NCBI GenBank assembly: GCA_039805565.1
Contig: JBDLTZ010000167.1
Span: 1 to 58,672 of the forward strand
Direction: 5' to 3'
DNA from: CALJIC01 sp039805565
GTDB lineage: Bacteria > Chloroflexota > Chloroflexia > Chloroflexales > Roseiflexaceae
Length of the DNA: 58,672 nucleotides
Position 1 is the stretch's first letter, and every line of letters starts with the position of its first letter. A model generated the notes under the pieces. The model did not search any database, had not been told where the DNA came from, and was given only the letters and a program-made list of their open reading frames with translations. The translations under genes and the position numbers were made by a program. Below are positions 17,518 to 24,373 of the stretch, piece after piece.

Positions 17518-20500
17518 TCAGTCCTTGCGATAGCGATGGCACTCGAACCCTGTGGCCGCCAACGGCAGCCCCAGCGACCAACTCGGGTTCGTCGCCATCA
17601 TGCCAGCCAACGCCTCCGCCGTGAAGTCCGGAGTGTCAGGCACCTCGCACACAAGCTCGTCGTGGACGCGCAGGACCACCGGATAGCCCGCCTGCTCGGC
17701 GCGGTAGAAGCCGACGAAGAACACGTCGCGGGCAGTAGCCTGCACAACATTCTCGCAGTTGTGCACGATCATCGTGTCGCCGTTTTCGCCAGCCACCACA
17801 AACCTGCGAAGCGGCCCACTATTCACCAAATCGTAAACTTCCGCGATGTGTCGGGTGCCTCGAACAGCCTGCTGTCCGGCACTCCGGTGTTCACTCGATA
17901 GTACAGCGTCGTCCGGTTCAGCCCCGATCGGTCTGCCGCTTCCGCAACTGTCATCCGGCCCCATGGTGTGTTTATCGGTACGTTCGCCCGCCTGTTTCGG
18001 GCCTGCCTCGTGTACGTCGCCCAGACGCAGTTCTGCGGGCTGTATCCTGCGGAATTGTCGCGCCGCTCTAGCGTCAAGCCCTCCTTGTACGTCGGGCCCA
18101 TGTCTGCCCAGAAGGCGGAGAAGGAGCGACGCCACTCTTCGCACACTTTGATACCGCGACCGCCGTAGTTTTTCCAAGCCTGATGCGTAGGCAGCGTGCA
18201 ACGGTCGATCATGCTCCGCCAGACCGCAAAGGCCTTGTGGTGCGACATCCCGTGCGTCTTGCGCTTGGTCGATATGGTGTGCCGCTTCATGCACCCGCAG
18301 GACGCTTGCACGCCGCGCTTCTGCTGTTTTGTTATCTCGATCGCGGGGAGAATTATCTCTTTCCCGCATACGCAGCGGAGCGACCACAGTGATCGGCTGC
18401 CATCGCTGCCTTGGTAGATCAAAACCGTCAGGTATCCGAGTGTCTGCCCGCTCAAGTCCCTCGCTCTGTGATGCACGCACCCATCCTTCCGTAGACAGCA
18501 CTTCATGGTCAGGCGTCATCCAAACGCCATTCAGACAGATTACCTCTTTAATACCCCTCCTGACAAGACCCTCGTGCTCGACCCAAGCGCCCCCGTCCCA
18601 GAGCTTATGCGTTGTGCTGACATGTTCGATTGGCAGCCATCCGGCGTCTGTCAGTACTAGCGTCCCCTGTGCTAAGCACAGTTTGCCGTAGTATGTCTCC
18701 AGCCACTCCCACTTGCGCGTGAACTGGTTGACACCCTCGTAGAGGATCTTGCCGTCGTCGTTCACGTGCATGTTGCGGTAGCATATGTAGCGGCCGCTCG
18801 GCAGCTTGCAGCGCACGTACATCGCGCCGTCTGGCCCCTCGCGGCGGTCGAACTGGACGTAGCCGCGCACGTCGTACGTGTCGCCCACCTCACCCCTGAT
18901 CGCCTTGCGGCACGCCGCCTCGACGTCGTACCAGAAGGCCTTGGTCGCCGGGTGCGCCTTGCGCCAGCTCCAGACCACATCTTGCACCTCTTCATCGGAC
19001 ATAGCGTCAACACGAGTGCCGCCCATTTTGCGAAAGGCACCAACGGATCCACCAAATCCACAGTTATGGACTATCACCGGCCCTGCGTCAGTCAGGATCG
19101 CAAACCGATTTCGCGGCCCCACATTGGCAATGTCGTAGACGTTCTTCCAATTCGAGGATGCGGGCTTGTAGAACTGGGATGCGTCGACCGGGGTTACGAT
19201 TGGCTCGCCGTCCGATGAAACGGAGATTACCCGGCTCGTAACCCCGGTCGACATCAATTCGATCAAGCTCGAGTTCTGGTCTATCCCAGCCATCAAGCGT
19301 GACAAGATACCTGAGAAAAGCTGCTCGATCTGTTCGCCACGGCTCAAAGACGCGGATGCCTCGACTGCCGTAGTTGGTGTAGGCTTTGTCGTTCGGGTTG
19401 TGGCACCTGTTGAGGCAAGCGGAGATGCGATTGCACAAACGCCGTCTATGCTCGTCATCTGGGCATACGTCTGCATAGCGGAACCACGCTTTTGTCCAAC
19501 GCCCCGCTTTCTTTTTTGCGCAGCTATTGCAGCGGGTGCTGGCTCCGCGACGGATATTGTGGATGTCGGTTCCGTACGGGCCTGCCCCGCAAGAACATTT
19601 AACAAGAACAGCTCTAAGTCCTCCGCGAGGGCCGAGATCAAAGCCAACGACTTCAAGCTCTCCGAACCTGTCGCCAATGCTTGGTCGCGGCAGTTCGGGA
19701 AGGTAGCGACCGTCTGGGCCGATTGCCAAGTCTCTCCGCACAAGATGAGATGATCCGGTGTTATCTCCACTCCGTCTAGCTGGACGACTTGTCTCCGGCC
19801 TCGGTCCACTAGGCCTGTATTTGGCACCCACTCCACTCCGTCCCATAGCAAGTCCTCCGCTGTAACCTCTGTAATCAGCTTTACGCCAGTTTTGGTAATA
19901 ACGCGGGTACGGGGGCCTAGGCAAGCGAGTTCGGATACTTTTCCGGGGTTTTGCCGCTCGTCCTTCGTTATGTCGCCCGGATCCTTGCCGAGGATGCGCC
20001 CGGCGGTGACCTTGTAGAGGTCCGGCCCCTCGCCCCGGTCGTACGCCTTGAAGGCCTCGATCTTCCACTGCTCGCCCGCCAGCCACGCCAGCACGCGCCC
20101 CTCGATGTTCGACAGGTCTGCGATCACGAACTTCTTGCCCGGCTCGGCCACGAGGCAGCCGCGCACGGCCATGGAGCAGCGCTCGCTGACATTGCCCCAC
20201 AGGATGTCGTCGCAGTCCGCCTTGAACGCCGCGACGGTCATCTCCTGTACGTCGCCGTCGAACCAGTCGGGTGTCCTAGGTAAATTTTGCGGCTGGAAAA
20301 TACGACCCGCGTCCCTGAGAGTACGTGATGCGCCGCCGTACTGCACGGTTCCCCTAAGCCGCCCGTCACTCGACACTGCGCCGAGCAAAGCCTTGTACTT
20401 CGACGGGCTGGTGGCTGCCGCCTGCTGGCGCATCTTGAGCAGCTTGCGCACCTCTGCGGGCAGCTCACCGGCAAGCAGCTTCCCGACGTCGTCCTTGGTC

Positions 20501-21267
20501 AGGCCCTCGGCGTTGACGCCCAGCTCCGCCATGCGGGCGAGGAGCGCGTTGCGCTGCGTGGTCGAGCCCAGAGCGCCGCCGGTCAGAAGGGCGGTAGCGT
20601 CGGCCAGAGATCGAGAAGCTCGTTCAAAAGCTCGGAGAGCGGATCGGGCGAGTTCTCGGTCGACGGCGATACCACTGTCAGAAGTTCTTTGGTCGAGTAG
20701 CCAGAACTGGCGCTCAGCCCGATTACAATTCCAATCCGGCAGCCGTCGATATACGGATCGCATCGCGTCCACATCGAGGCGGGCGTATTCGATGAACCTT
20801 TCCCACTCATCCGGGTGCGTCTCCCGCGTAGCTCTGCGAAGCTTCTGGTTCTTGGGCCGGGGCTTCGAGAACAGTTGTATCAGCTTCTTGCCGTCCTTGT
20901 CCTTAGCCTTGTCGGTAGGCACCTCGAGGACGTCACAGAGTTGACCCAGAGACGCAGGCAGCGCGTGTTGGAGCGCAATTACCATGGTGTCCGTGATTTT
21001 ATCCACAGGAATATGCACGCCGCGGTGGCGCAGCACGGTGCGGTCAAAGGCGCTGTTGTGGATCACGACCTCGTCCGCCGTGTCGATCATGAGCTGCACT
21101 GGACCCTTGGCGGCCTGCCAGTCGTCGCTCGTGTCAAGCACCGTCACAGGCTCGTCGTCCCACGCGTACGCCACCAGCAAGATCTCGGCGTCCTCGGCAT
21201 AGCGGTGCGCGCCGTGCTTGATGGGGGTGTCGGAGTAGGTCTCGAGGTCAAGATACAGTGTAGACAA
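17518..21267 (-). CDS. DNA polymerase I (family A) with two inteins
   Basis: 1249-residue precursor; removing two inteins leaves about 655 residues, the usual size of a phage PolA with 3'-5' exonuclease and no 5' nuclease. Exonuclease motifs: YLDLETYS (residues 5-12), HNSAFDR, and YARLDVDAM. Polymerase motif A is ADLSNIEGRVLAWLAGE; motif B is split by intein 1 (KVSELA / CGFGGSVGAF); intein 2 interrupts KL / CENVVQATARD; motif C is RVHDELVCEVP. The start is TTG at 21267 with AGGAGG 8 bases upstream; that site lies in a hairpin stem. The central parts of both inteins read as low-complexity sequence because a homing-endonuclease gene occupies another frame there. The enzyme replicates the phage genome and can be active only after both inteins splice. 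Confidence 0.95.
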   Translation of the reverse strand: MSTLYLDLETYSDTPIKHGAHRYAEDAEILLVAYAWDDEPVTVLDTSDDWQAAKGPVQLMIDTADEVVIHNSAFDRTVLRHRGVHIPVDKITDTMVIALQHALPASLGQLCDVLEVPTDKAKDKDGKKLIQLFSKPRPKNQKLRRATRETHPDEWERFIEYARLDVDAMRSVYRRLPDWNCNRAERQFWLLDQRTSDSGIAVDRELARSALRAFERASRSLADATALLTGGALGSTTQRNALLARMAELGVNAEGLTKDDVGKLLAGELPAEVRKLLKMRQQAAATSPSKYKALLGAVSSDGRLRGTVQYGGASRTLRDAGRIFQPQNLPRTPDWFDGDVQEMTVAAFKADCDDILWGNVSERCSMAVRGCLVAEPGKKFVIADLSNIEGRVLAWLAGEQWKIEAFKAYDRGEGPDLYKVTAGRILGKDPGDITKDERQNPGKVSELACLGPRTRVITKTGVKLITEVTAEDLLWDGVEWVPNTGLVDRGRRQVVQLDGVEITPDHLILCGETWQSAQTVATFPNCRDQALATGSESLKSLALISALAEDLELFLLNVLAGQARTEPTSTISVAEPAPAAIAAQKRKRGVGQKRGSAMQTYAQMTSIDGVCAIASPLASTGATTRTTKPTPTTAVEASASLSRGEQIEQLFSGILSRLMAGIDQNSSLIELMSTGVTSRVISVSSDGEPIVTPVDASQFYKPASSNWKNVYDIANVGPRNRFAILTDAGPVIVHNCGFGGSVGAFRKMGGTRVDAMSDEEVQDVVWSWRKAHPATKAFWYDVEAACRKAIRGEVGDTYDVRGYVQFDRREGPDGAMYVRCKLPSGRYICYRNMHVNDDGKILYEGVNQFTRKWEWLETYYGKLCLAQGTLVLTDAGWLPIEHVSTTHKLWDGGAWVEHEGLVRRGIKEVICLNGVWMTPDHEVLSTEGWVRASQSEGLERADTRIPDGFDLPRQRWQPITVVAPLRMRERDNSPRDRDNKTAEARRASVLRVHEAAHHIDQAQDARDVAPQGLCGLAEHDRPLHAAYASGLEKLRRSRYQSVRRVASLLLRLLGRHGPDVQGGLDARAARQFRRIQPAELRLGDVHEAGPKQAGERTDKHTMGPDDSCGSGRPIGAEPDDAVLSSEHRSAGQQAVRGTRHIAEVYDLVNSGPLRRFVVAGENGDTMIVHNCENVVQATARDVFFVGFYRAEQAGYPVVLRVHDELVCEVPDTPDFTAEALAGMMATNPSWSLGLPLAATGFECHRYRKD
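17758..18678 (-). mobile_element. Intein 2 of DNA polymerase
   Basis: 307 residues (864-1170 of the precursor). N-terminal block A begins with Cys1 (CLAQGTLVLTDAGWLPIEHV); block B has the TPDH motif (VWMTPDHEVLSTEGW); block F is VYDLVNSGPLRRFVV; block G is MIVHN followed by Cys+1 (CENVVQ). The usual block F His position is Arg here. Between B and F the polymerase frame has no domain, while another frame encodes a homing endonuclease. Ends are set by restoring the conserved polymerase sequence YGKL-CENVVQ. Confidence 0.9.
17823..18476 (-). CDS. HNH/AP2-type homing endonuclease nested in intein 2 (other frame)
   Basis: About 217 residues, read in the +1 frame relative to the polymerase. Features: LSGQTLGYLTVL start motif, a cysteine pair region (CVCG ... 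CGC), WRSMIDRC, NYGGRGIKVCEEW, and the core LTLERRDNSAGYSPQNCVWA followed by ARNRR, a signature of a common phage homing-endonuclease family. The C-terminus is a helix-turn-helix-like module (MTVAEAADRSGLNRTTLYYR). Start choice: GTG 18476 with GGAAGG 8 bases upstream; an ATG at 18506 is possible. Its stop lies inside the codons for intein block F, so both proteins use the same bases there. It should cut inteinless polymerase genes. Confidence 0.8.
   Translation of the reverse strand: MHHRARDLSGQTLGYLTVLIYQGSDGSRSLWSLRCVCGKEIILPAIEITKQQKRGVQASCGCMKRHTISTKRKTHGMSHHKAFAVWRSMIDRCTLPTHQAWKNYGGRGIKVCEEWRRSFSAFWADMGPTYKEGLTLERRDNSAGYSPQNCVWATYTRQARNRRANVPINTPWGRMTVAEAADRSGLNRTTLYYRVNTGVPDSRLFEAPDTSRKFTIW
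19063..19923 (-). mobile_element. Intein 1 of DNA polymerase
   Basis: 287 residues (449-735 of the precursor). Block A starts with Cys1 (CLGPRTRVITKTGVKLITEV); block B is GVEITPDHLIL; block F is VYDIANVGPRNRFAI; block G is VIVHN followed by Cys+1 (CGFGGSVGAF). The block F His position is Asn. It splits the O-helix motif B of the polymerase fingers, a site where mis-splicing would abolish activity. The middle of the intein in this frame is low complexity and corresponds to a second endonuclease gene in another frame. Confidence 0.9.
19088..19741 (-). CDS. HNH/AP2-type homing endonuclease nested in intein 1 (other frame)
   Basis: About 217 residues, read in the +2 frame relative to the polymerase, a different shift from the intein 2 gene. 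Features: IGDRFGELEVVGF, cysteines CSCGAG and CNSCAKKK, LNRCHNPNDKAYTNYGSRGI, TLDGWDRPELELDRIDVDRG with YEPGNLRF, then a C-terminal coil (ARILELEERLRHCQCGA). Same family as the intein 2 enzyme but clearly diverged. The start is uncertain: GTG 19741 or TTG 19729, the latter after CGGAGAG. An apparent extension up to 20200 is only shadow of the polymerase. The last 14 codons overlap intein block F codons. Confidence 0.8.
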   Translation of the reverse strand: MRRDLAIGPDGRYLPELPRPSIGDRFGELEVVGFDLGPRGGLRAVLVKCSCGAGPYGTDIHNIRRGASTRCNSCAKKKAGRWTKAWFRYADVCPDDEHRRRLCNRISACLNRCHNPNDKAYTNYGSRGIRVFEPWRTDRAAFLRYLVTLDGWDRPELELDRIDVDRGYEPGNLRFIGRRANRNPGRRIPVLQARILELEERLRHCQCGAAKSVCDPD

Positions 21268-21268
21268 G

Positions 21269-21352
21269 AAAGCCCTCCTCTTTTGGAGAGGCGCGCAGCG
21301 GTTTCAGCAACACGAGGAGACCCCACGTTCCGCTGCGCACCTCACCAAAAGG
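21269..21352 (-). promoter_or_regulatory. Polymerase leader hairpin containing the ribosome-binding site
   Basis: On the forward strand GCCCTCCTCTTTTGG...GCGCGCAGCGG (about 21271-21301) is nearly perfectly complementary to CCGCTGCGC...CCAAAAGGGAGGGC (about 21325-21352), a stem of about 28 pairs with a 24-base loop. In the reverse-strand mRNA the 3' arm carries AGGAGG, the ribosome-binding site of the TTG start. A smaller alternative hairpin (CCTCT ccaaa AGAGG) can form over the same site. T4-type phages control their polymerase by binding a hairpin at this position, so autoregulation is a reasonable guess. Confidence 0.65.
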
Positions 21353-21390
21353 GAGGGCTGCCGGTCCCAAGGCAGCAGGGACCGACAGCC
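21352..21390 (-). terminator. Terminator-like hairpin between gapR-like and polymerase genes
   Basis: GGGCTGcCGGTCCC and GGGACCGaCAGCCC form a 13-pair stem with one mismatch and a 9-base loop. On the reverse strand it is followed by TCCCTTTT. It comes after the GapR-like stop and before the polymerase leader, so it may end or attenuate the upstream transcript. Confidence 0.6.
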
Positions 21391-21402
21391 CAAGGTATAG
21401 CG

Positions 21403-21657
21403 TCAGATAAGGTCCATGCCAAGCTCATCCGCGTAAAGGTTCAGGATAGCGTTGCGCTCCCTGAGATCGTCCGGCTTCAGCTTCCTGAGCCGCACGATTT
21501 CACGCATGATCTTGGCGTCGTATCCGACCGCCTTGGCCTCTGCGTAGACGTCCTTGACGTCGTCGGCGATGGCCTTCTTCTCCTCCTCCAGCCGCTCTAC
21601 TCGCTCCACGAGCAGCCGGAGGCGGTCGTTCGCCGTGCTTTCGCGCCCCGTACTCAC
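21403..21657 (-). CDS. GapR-like (DUF2312) DNA-binding protein
   Basis: 84 residues. The pattern LRLLVERVERLEEEKKAIAD, VYAEAKAVGYDAK, MREIVRLRK, and AILNLYADELGM is that of DUF2312/GapR, the alphaproteobacterial nucleoid protein that binds overtwisted AT-rich DNA ahead of forks and stimulates topoisomerases. The length matches the family. GTG start at 21657 overlaps the TGA of the ssDNA-binding gene. It points to an alphaproteobacterial host. In the phage it may help the replication fork or manipulate host chromosome structure (inference). Confidence 0.85.
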   Translation of the reverse strand: MSTGRESTANDRLRLLVERVERLEEEKKAIADDVKDVYAEAKAVGYDAKIMREIVRLRKLKPDDLRERNAILNLYADELGMDLI

Positions 21658-22238
21658 AGGATGTCATCCGCTTCAGCCTTGGCCTTCGCCAGCCCGGAGA
21701 ACTCATCGGCACTGGCCGGTGACGACCCGCCGCCGAAGTTCTCACCCTCGCCAGTCAGCATAATGCCGCGCAGCGAGCAGTTGATGCGGCGCCCCCATTT
21801 GTTGTCTTGGGCCCAGATCTCGACCGAGGCGTTGACCTTGGCCCCGCTGAACGCTTGGCGCTCGATGTCGCCCTTGCCAGACAGCCCTTCGCCGTATTGG
21901 TTATAGACGCTGGGCTGGGTCTTGGCGTTGCGCGCGGACAGGTAGTGCGTGCCCTCAAAGCCCTGATACGCCTCGCCAGTCTTCTTCGAACGGTAGACCT
22001 TCTTGGCGAAGGCAACCTTGCCGTCTTCGATCAGCATGCCGAGGGTGGCGTCGGCTTTGTCCTTCCACGCCTCCTTGGCCTCTACCTTCATGGCGTCCTC
22101 AATGAGCTTCTGGTGCTCGCTGTTGGGCACGATCGGGAACTTGGCCCCGTATGCGGGCTCGCCTTCGCCGAAAGACTGCGGCTCGGCCAGAGCCGGAAAA
22201 GCCATCGTGACGCCCTTAAGCATGATCCTAGTAGCCAT
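21654..22238 (-). CDS. ssDNA-binding protein (DUF2815-like)
   Basis: 194 residues; OB-fold-type beta-rich body with AFPALAEPQSFGEGEPAYGA near the start, then DGKVAFAKKVYRSKKTGE, and GAKVNASVEIWAQDNKWGRR, INCSLRGIMLTGEGENF. The tail is acidic (DEFSGLAKAKAEADDIL), as usual for single-strand binding proteins that recruit partners. DUF2815 proteins are the gp2.5-like single-strand binding proteins of many phages and lie beside DUF2800 exonucleases, as here. Confidence 0.85.
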   Translation of the reverse strand: MATRIMLKGVTMAFPALAEPQSFGEGEPAYGAKFPIVPNSEHQKLIEDAMKVEAKEAWKDKADATLGMLIEDGKVAFAKKVYRSKKTGEAYQGFEGTHYLSARNAKTQPSVYNQYGEGLSGKGDIERQAFSGAKVNASVEIWAQDNKWGRRINCSLRGIMLTGEGENFGGGSSPASADEFSGLAKAKAEADDIL

Positions 22239-22256
22239 ATGTCAATTATCCACTTC

Positions 22257-23498
22257 TCAGTTTTCAGTCTTGAAAAGACCAGCGAAGTCATCGCTGGCCG
22301 ATGGGACGGCAATTTCTTGCCGCCTGTCAGTGACCGGAGCCACAGACGGCTTTCCGGCAGACTGGGTGATGAGGCCCTGCGCCTTCTCCCAGCGTGCCGA
22401 AGTCAGAAGCTTCTCAGCCTTGGTCGGGCTGATCAGCGAATAGTCATACATCTCCTCGTGCTTCAGGCGGAACGACTTAAAGAGCTTCTCCACCGCCTTG
22501 TCGTCACTCCACTTGCGCGCGCCGCGCTTGCCGGTGACCAGCTTGAAGCCCTCGACGGGTTTGCCTGCCAGCAGGCGGCGCTCGACCTCTGCGCGCACGC
22601 CCTTGCACCAGTCCTCGACCAGCCCGACTTTGGCCATGGCGATCGACAGGTAGTTGTCGCCCGTCTGGCTGTCCGGCACCTCCGGCAGGAACTGCGCGAA
22701 GTCCTCGGCGGTCGCGACGGACGATCCGCCCACGACTTCGGTGACCTCCGCACGCAGCGCCGGGCACGCCGCCTTGGCCTTGCAGAAGCGGCACTGCTTC
22801 TCGCCGGGGTTCAGGTACATCCAGTCGAGCTTGTCGTTCTGGGCAAGCACGTCCTGCGCGTCTCTGGCGATGTTGGCCGCCGCGCGCGCCTCTAAGCCGA
22901 ACTCCTCCAACTGCGCGACCGGGATGCTCCACTCGCTCACGTGGTTCAGCCGCGGCTGGTGGATCAGCATCGTGACGTAGGAGAAGTCCGAGATCAGGCC
23001 ATACTCGTGCAGCGCGCCGAGGGCGTACATCTGCGTCTGCTCGTTGTCCTCAGCCAGCACCTGCACGCCCATGCCGTACTTCAGGTCGATGACCTCGATC
23101 GCCTCTTGATCGTAGTCGATGATCACGGCGTCGCTCGTGCCGGTCGCGCCCTCCTCGCCCGTGATGTGGCCGATCGGCAGCTTCTGTTCGACTAGCAGCG
23201 TCTTGCCCGCCGCGCGCTCGCGGACCAGCTTGACGTAGTCGTCGACGTGCGCCGCCATGTCAGGCGTGACGGGCCACGAGACGCGCTTGCCGTGGTCGTC
23301 GAACTCGATGTCGCGGCCGACGTAGTCACGCGCGGCGCTGTCAGGGTCGTTGAGGACCCGCGCCGCCAACTCGTGCGCCGCGGTGCCCTCGCGGGCGTAG
23401 CTGCTGCTCGTGTCGGGTATGCCCTCCGACAGCGCGACGCTGCCGGGGCACGCCATCCACCTAGAGGCCCCCGAGGGGCTGAGCTTGGCGTGCGCCAT
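22257..23498 (-). CDS. PD-(D/E)XK exonuclease (DUF2800-like)
   Basis: 413 residues. N-terminal LSPSGASRWMACPGSVALSE and EGTAAHELAARVL, then catalytic strands GTSDAVIIDYDQEAIEVIDL and KYG (Asp and Asp-x-Lys), and a C-terminal cysteine region (KQCRFCKAKAACPALR) that with another Cys could bind an Fe-S cluster or zinc as in Cas4/AddB-type nucleases. DUF2800 proteins pair with ssDNA-binding proteins in phage recombination. The start ATG 23498 overlaps the preceding stop (TAATG). The acidic end LFKTEN resembles the partner-binding tail of the neighbouring SSB. Confidence 0.8.
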   Translation of the reverse strand: MAHAKLSPSGASRWMACPGSVALSEGIPDTSSSYAREGTAAHELAARVLNDPDSAARDYVGRDIEFDDHGKRVSWPVTPDMAAHVDDYVKLVRERAAGKTLLVEQKLPIGHITGEEGATGTSDAVIIDYDQEAIEVIDLKYGMGVQVLAEDNEQTQMYALGALHEYGLISDFSYVTMLIHQPRLNHVSEWSIPVAQLEEFGLEARAAANIARDAQDVLAQNDKLDWMYLNPGEKQCRFCKAKAACPALRAEVTEVVGGSSVATAEDFAQFLPEVPDSQTGDNYLSIAMAKVGLVEDWCKGVRAEVERRLLAGKPVEGFKLVTGKRGARKWSDDKAVEKLFKSFRLKHEEMYDYSLISPTKAEKLLTSARWEKAQGLITQSAGKPSVAPVTDRRQEIAVPSASDDFAGLFKTEN

Positions 23499-23947
23499 TA
23501 GAGGGCGTCCGACAGGGCGTTGCACAGCTCCGGCCAGCGGGCCTCGTCGACCTCAGAGGCGCGCGCCGCGCCGAACTGGCTGAGGATCTCGATGGCGACG
23601 TCCTTGCCCTTCTCCTTGGCCACGCGCAGCACCAGAGGCGTGACGTCCTTGTCGAAGTCGAGAACAGGCGCGTCTGGCTCAGAAGGGGCAGGCGCACTTT
23701 CCACAGTCGGCGTATCCGGCTCGCTGCTCAAAGTCGCTGAGGGGGCCTCCACAGTCGACGCAGGTGGCGCGTTTCCCGCCTCTTCCTTCTTCGCCTTGGC
23801 GGCCTTCGGCTTGGCGGGAGCCGCGTCGCGGATCTCAGGCATCACAGGGTCGGACGGCGCCGCGGTGTGGAACTGGCTGGCCATGGCCAGAAGCTTGCCG
23901 CCCAGCTCGCTCATGGTGTCGGCGGTAATCTCAATACGGTAGGTCAT
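23498..23947 (-). CDS. Hypothetical protein with Pro/Ala-rich linker
   Basis: 149 residues. A short N-terminal domain (MTYRIEITADTMSELGGKLL), a long Lys/Ala/Pro/Ser/Thr linker (residues 40-95), and a C-terminal helical domain (VTPLVLRVAKEKGKDVAIEI, FGAARASEVDEARWPEL) that I have seen at the ends of other phage recombination-region proteins. Directly precedes the exonuclease. May be an adaptor in recombination; not assigned. Confidence 0.6.
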   Translation of the reverse strand: MTYRIEITADTMSELGGKLLAMASQFHTAAPSDPVMPEIRDAAPAKPKAAKAKKEEAGNAPPASTVEAPSATLSSEPDTPTVESAPAPSEPDAPVLDFDKDVTPLVLRVAKEKGKDVAIEILSQFGAARASEVDEARWPELCNALSDAL

Positions 23948-23960
23948 GTCTTCTCCTCTG

Positions 23961-24170
23961 TCAGGCTGTGCGCCACACGCGGCCGACGTCGCCGGTCGTG
24001 CGTGTCACGAAATTGCAGCCGGGGTTGCGGCGCTTTAAGTTGTTAATGGTGATGCGGACATTCTGAAGCTTATCAAGAGGCAGCACGAAGCTGTCTCCGA
24101 CCTCCATCACCTTCAGGGGGTAGTTCTCGCGCGTCGCCGGCATAGGCACATTCTTCTCGATCACGTACAT
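23961..24170 (-). CDS. Small hypothetical protein (69 aa)
   Basis: 69 residues starting MYVIEKNVPMPATRENYPL. Sequence pattern (VMEVGDSFVLPLDKLQNVR, then RRNPGCNFVTRT) is typical of a small beta/alpha phage family found before recombination genes. The ATG at 24170 has GAGGAG upstream, and the start overlaps nothing. Function unknown. Confidence 0.6.
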   Translation of the reverse strand: MYVIEKNVPMPATRENYPLKVMEVGDSFVLPLDKLQNVRITINNLKRRNPGCNFVTRTTGDVGRVWRTA

Positions 24171-24183
24171 GTCAAGCTCCTCC

Positions 24184-24363
24184 TCAGAAGTTCCAGCAGG
24201 TGGCAGAATAGCGCTTGGCGATATCACGCGCCTCGCGCTTGCCGCTTACGTTGAAGCCGAGCACCTTGGTGCGGCGACCGTCGATGATCCGGTTCAGGAT
24301 CACCGTGGCCCCAGACCTACTGGTCCGGGGATAGAACTCGGCGGCGAGGATGTTGCAGATCAT
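24184..24363 (-). CDS. Small hypothetical protein (59 aa)
   Basis: 59 residues: MICNILAAEFYPRTSRSGAT, then ILNRIIDGRRTKVLGFNVSG and a basic, Cys/Trp-containing end. Basic overall (nine Arg/Lys in the second half), so nucleic-acid contact is possible. Lies between two early genes with short spacers. No family recognised. Confidence 0.5.
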   Translation of the reverse strand: MICNILAAEFYPRTSRSGATVILNRIIDGRRTKVLGFNVSGKREARDIAKRYSATCWNF

Positions 24364-24373
24364 GCCGGCCCCC

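Noticed and set aside
19742..20200. Upstream extension of the intein 1 nuclease frame
   Set aside because: This part coincides with polymerase exons and intein block A and reads as Arg/Gly-rich shadow; the nuclease domain starts after block B.
17518..21267. Frameshift error as the explanation for the nested endonucleases
   Set aside because: The polymerase frame is continuous through all splicing blocks of both inteins, and a single indel would break the downstream exon; two compensating errors in each intein would be needed.
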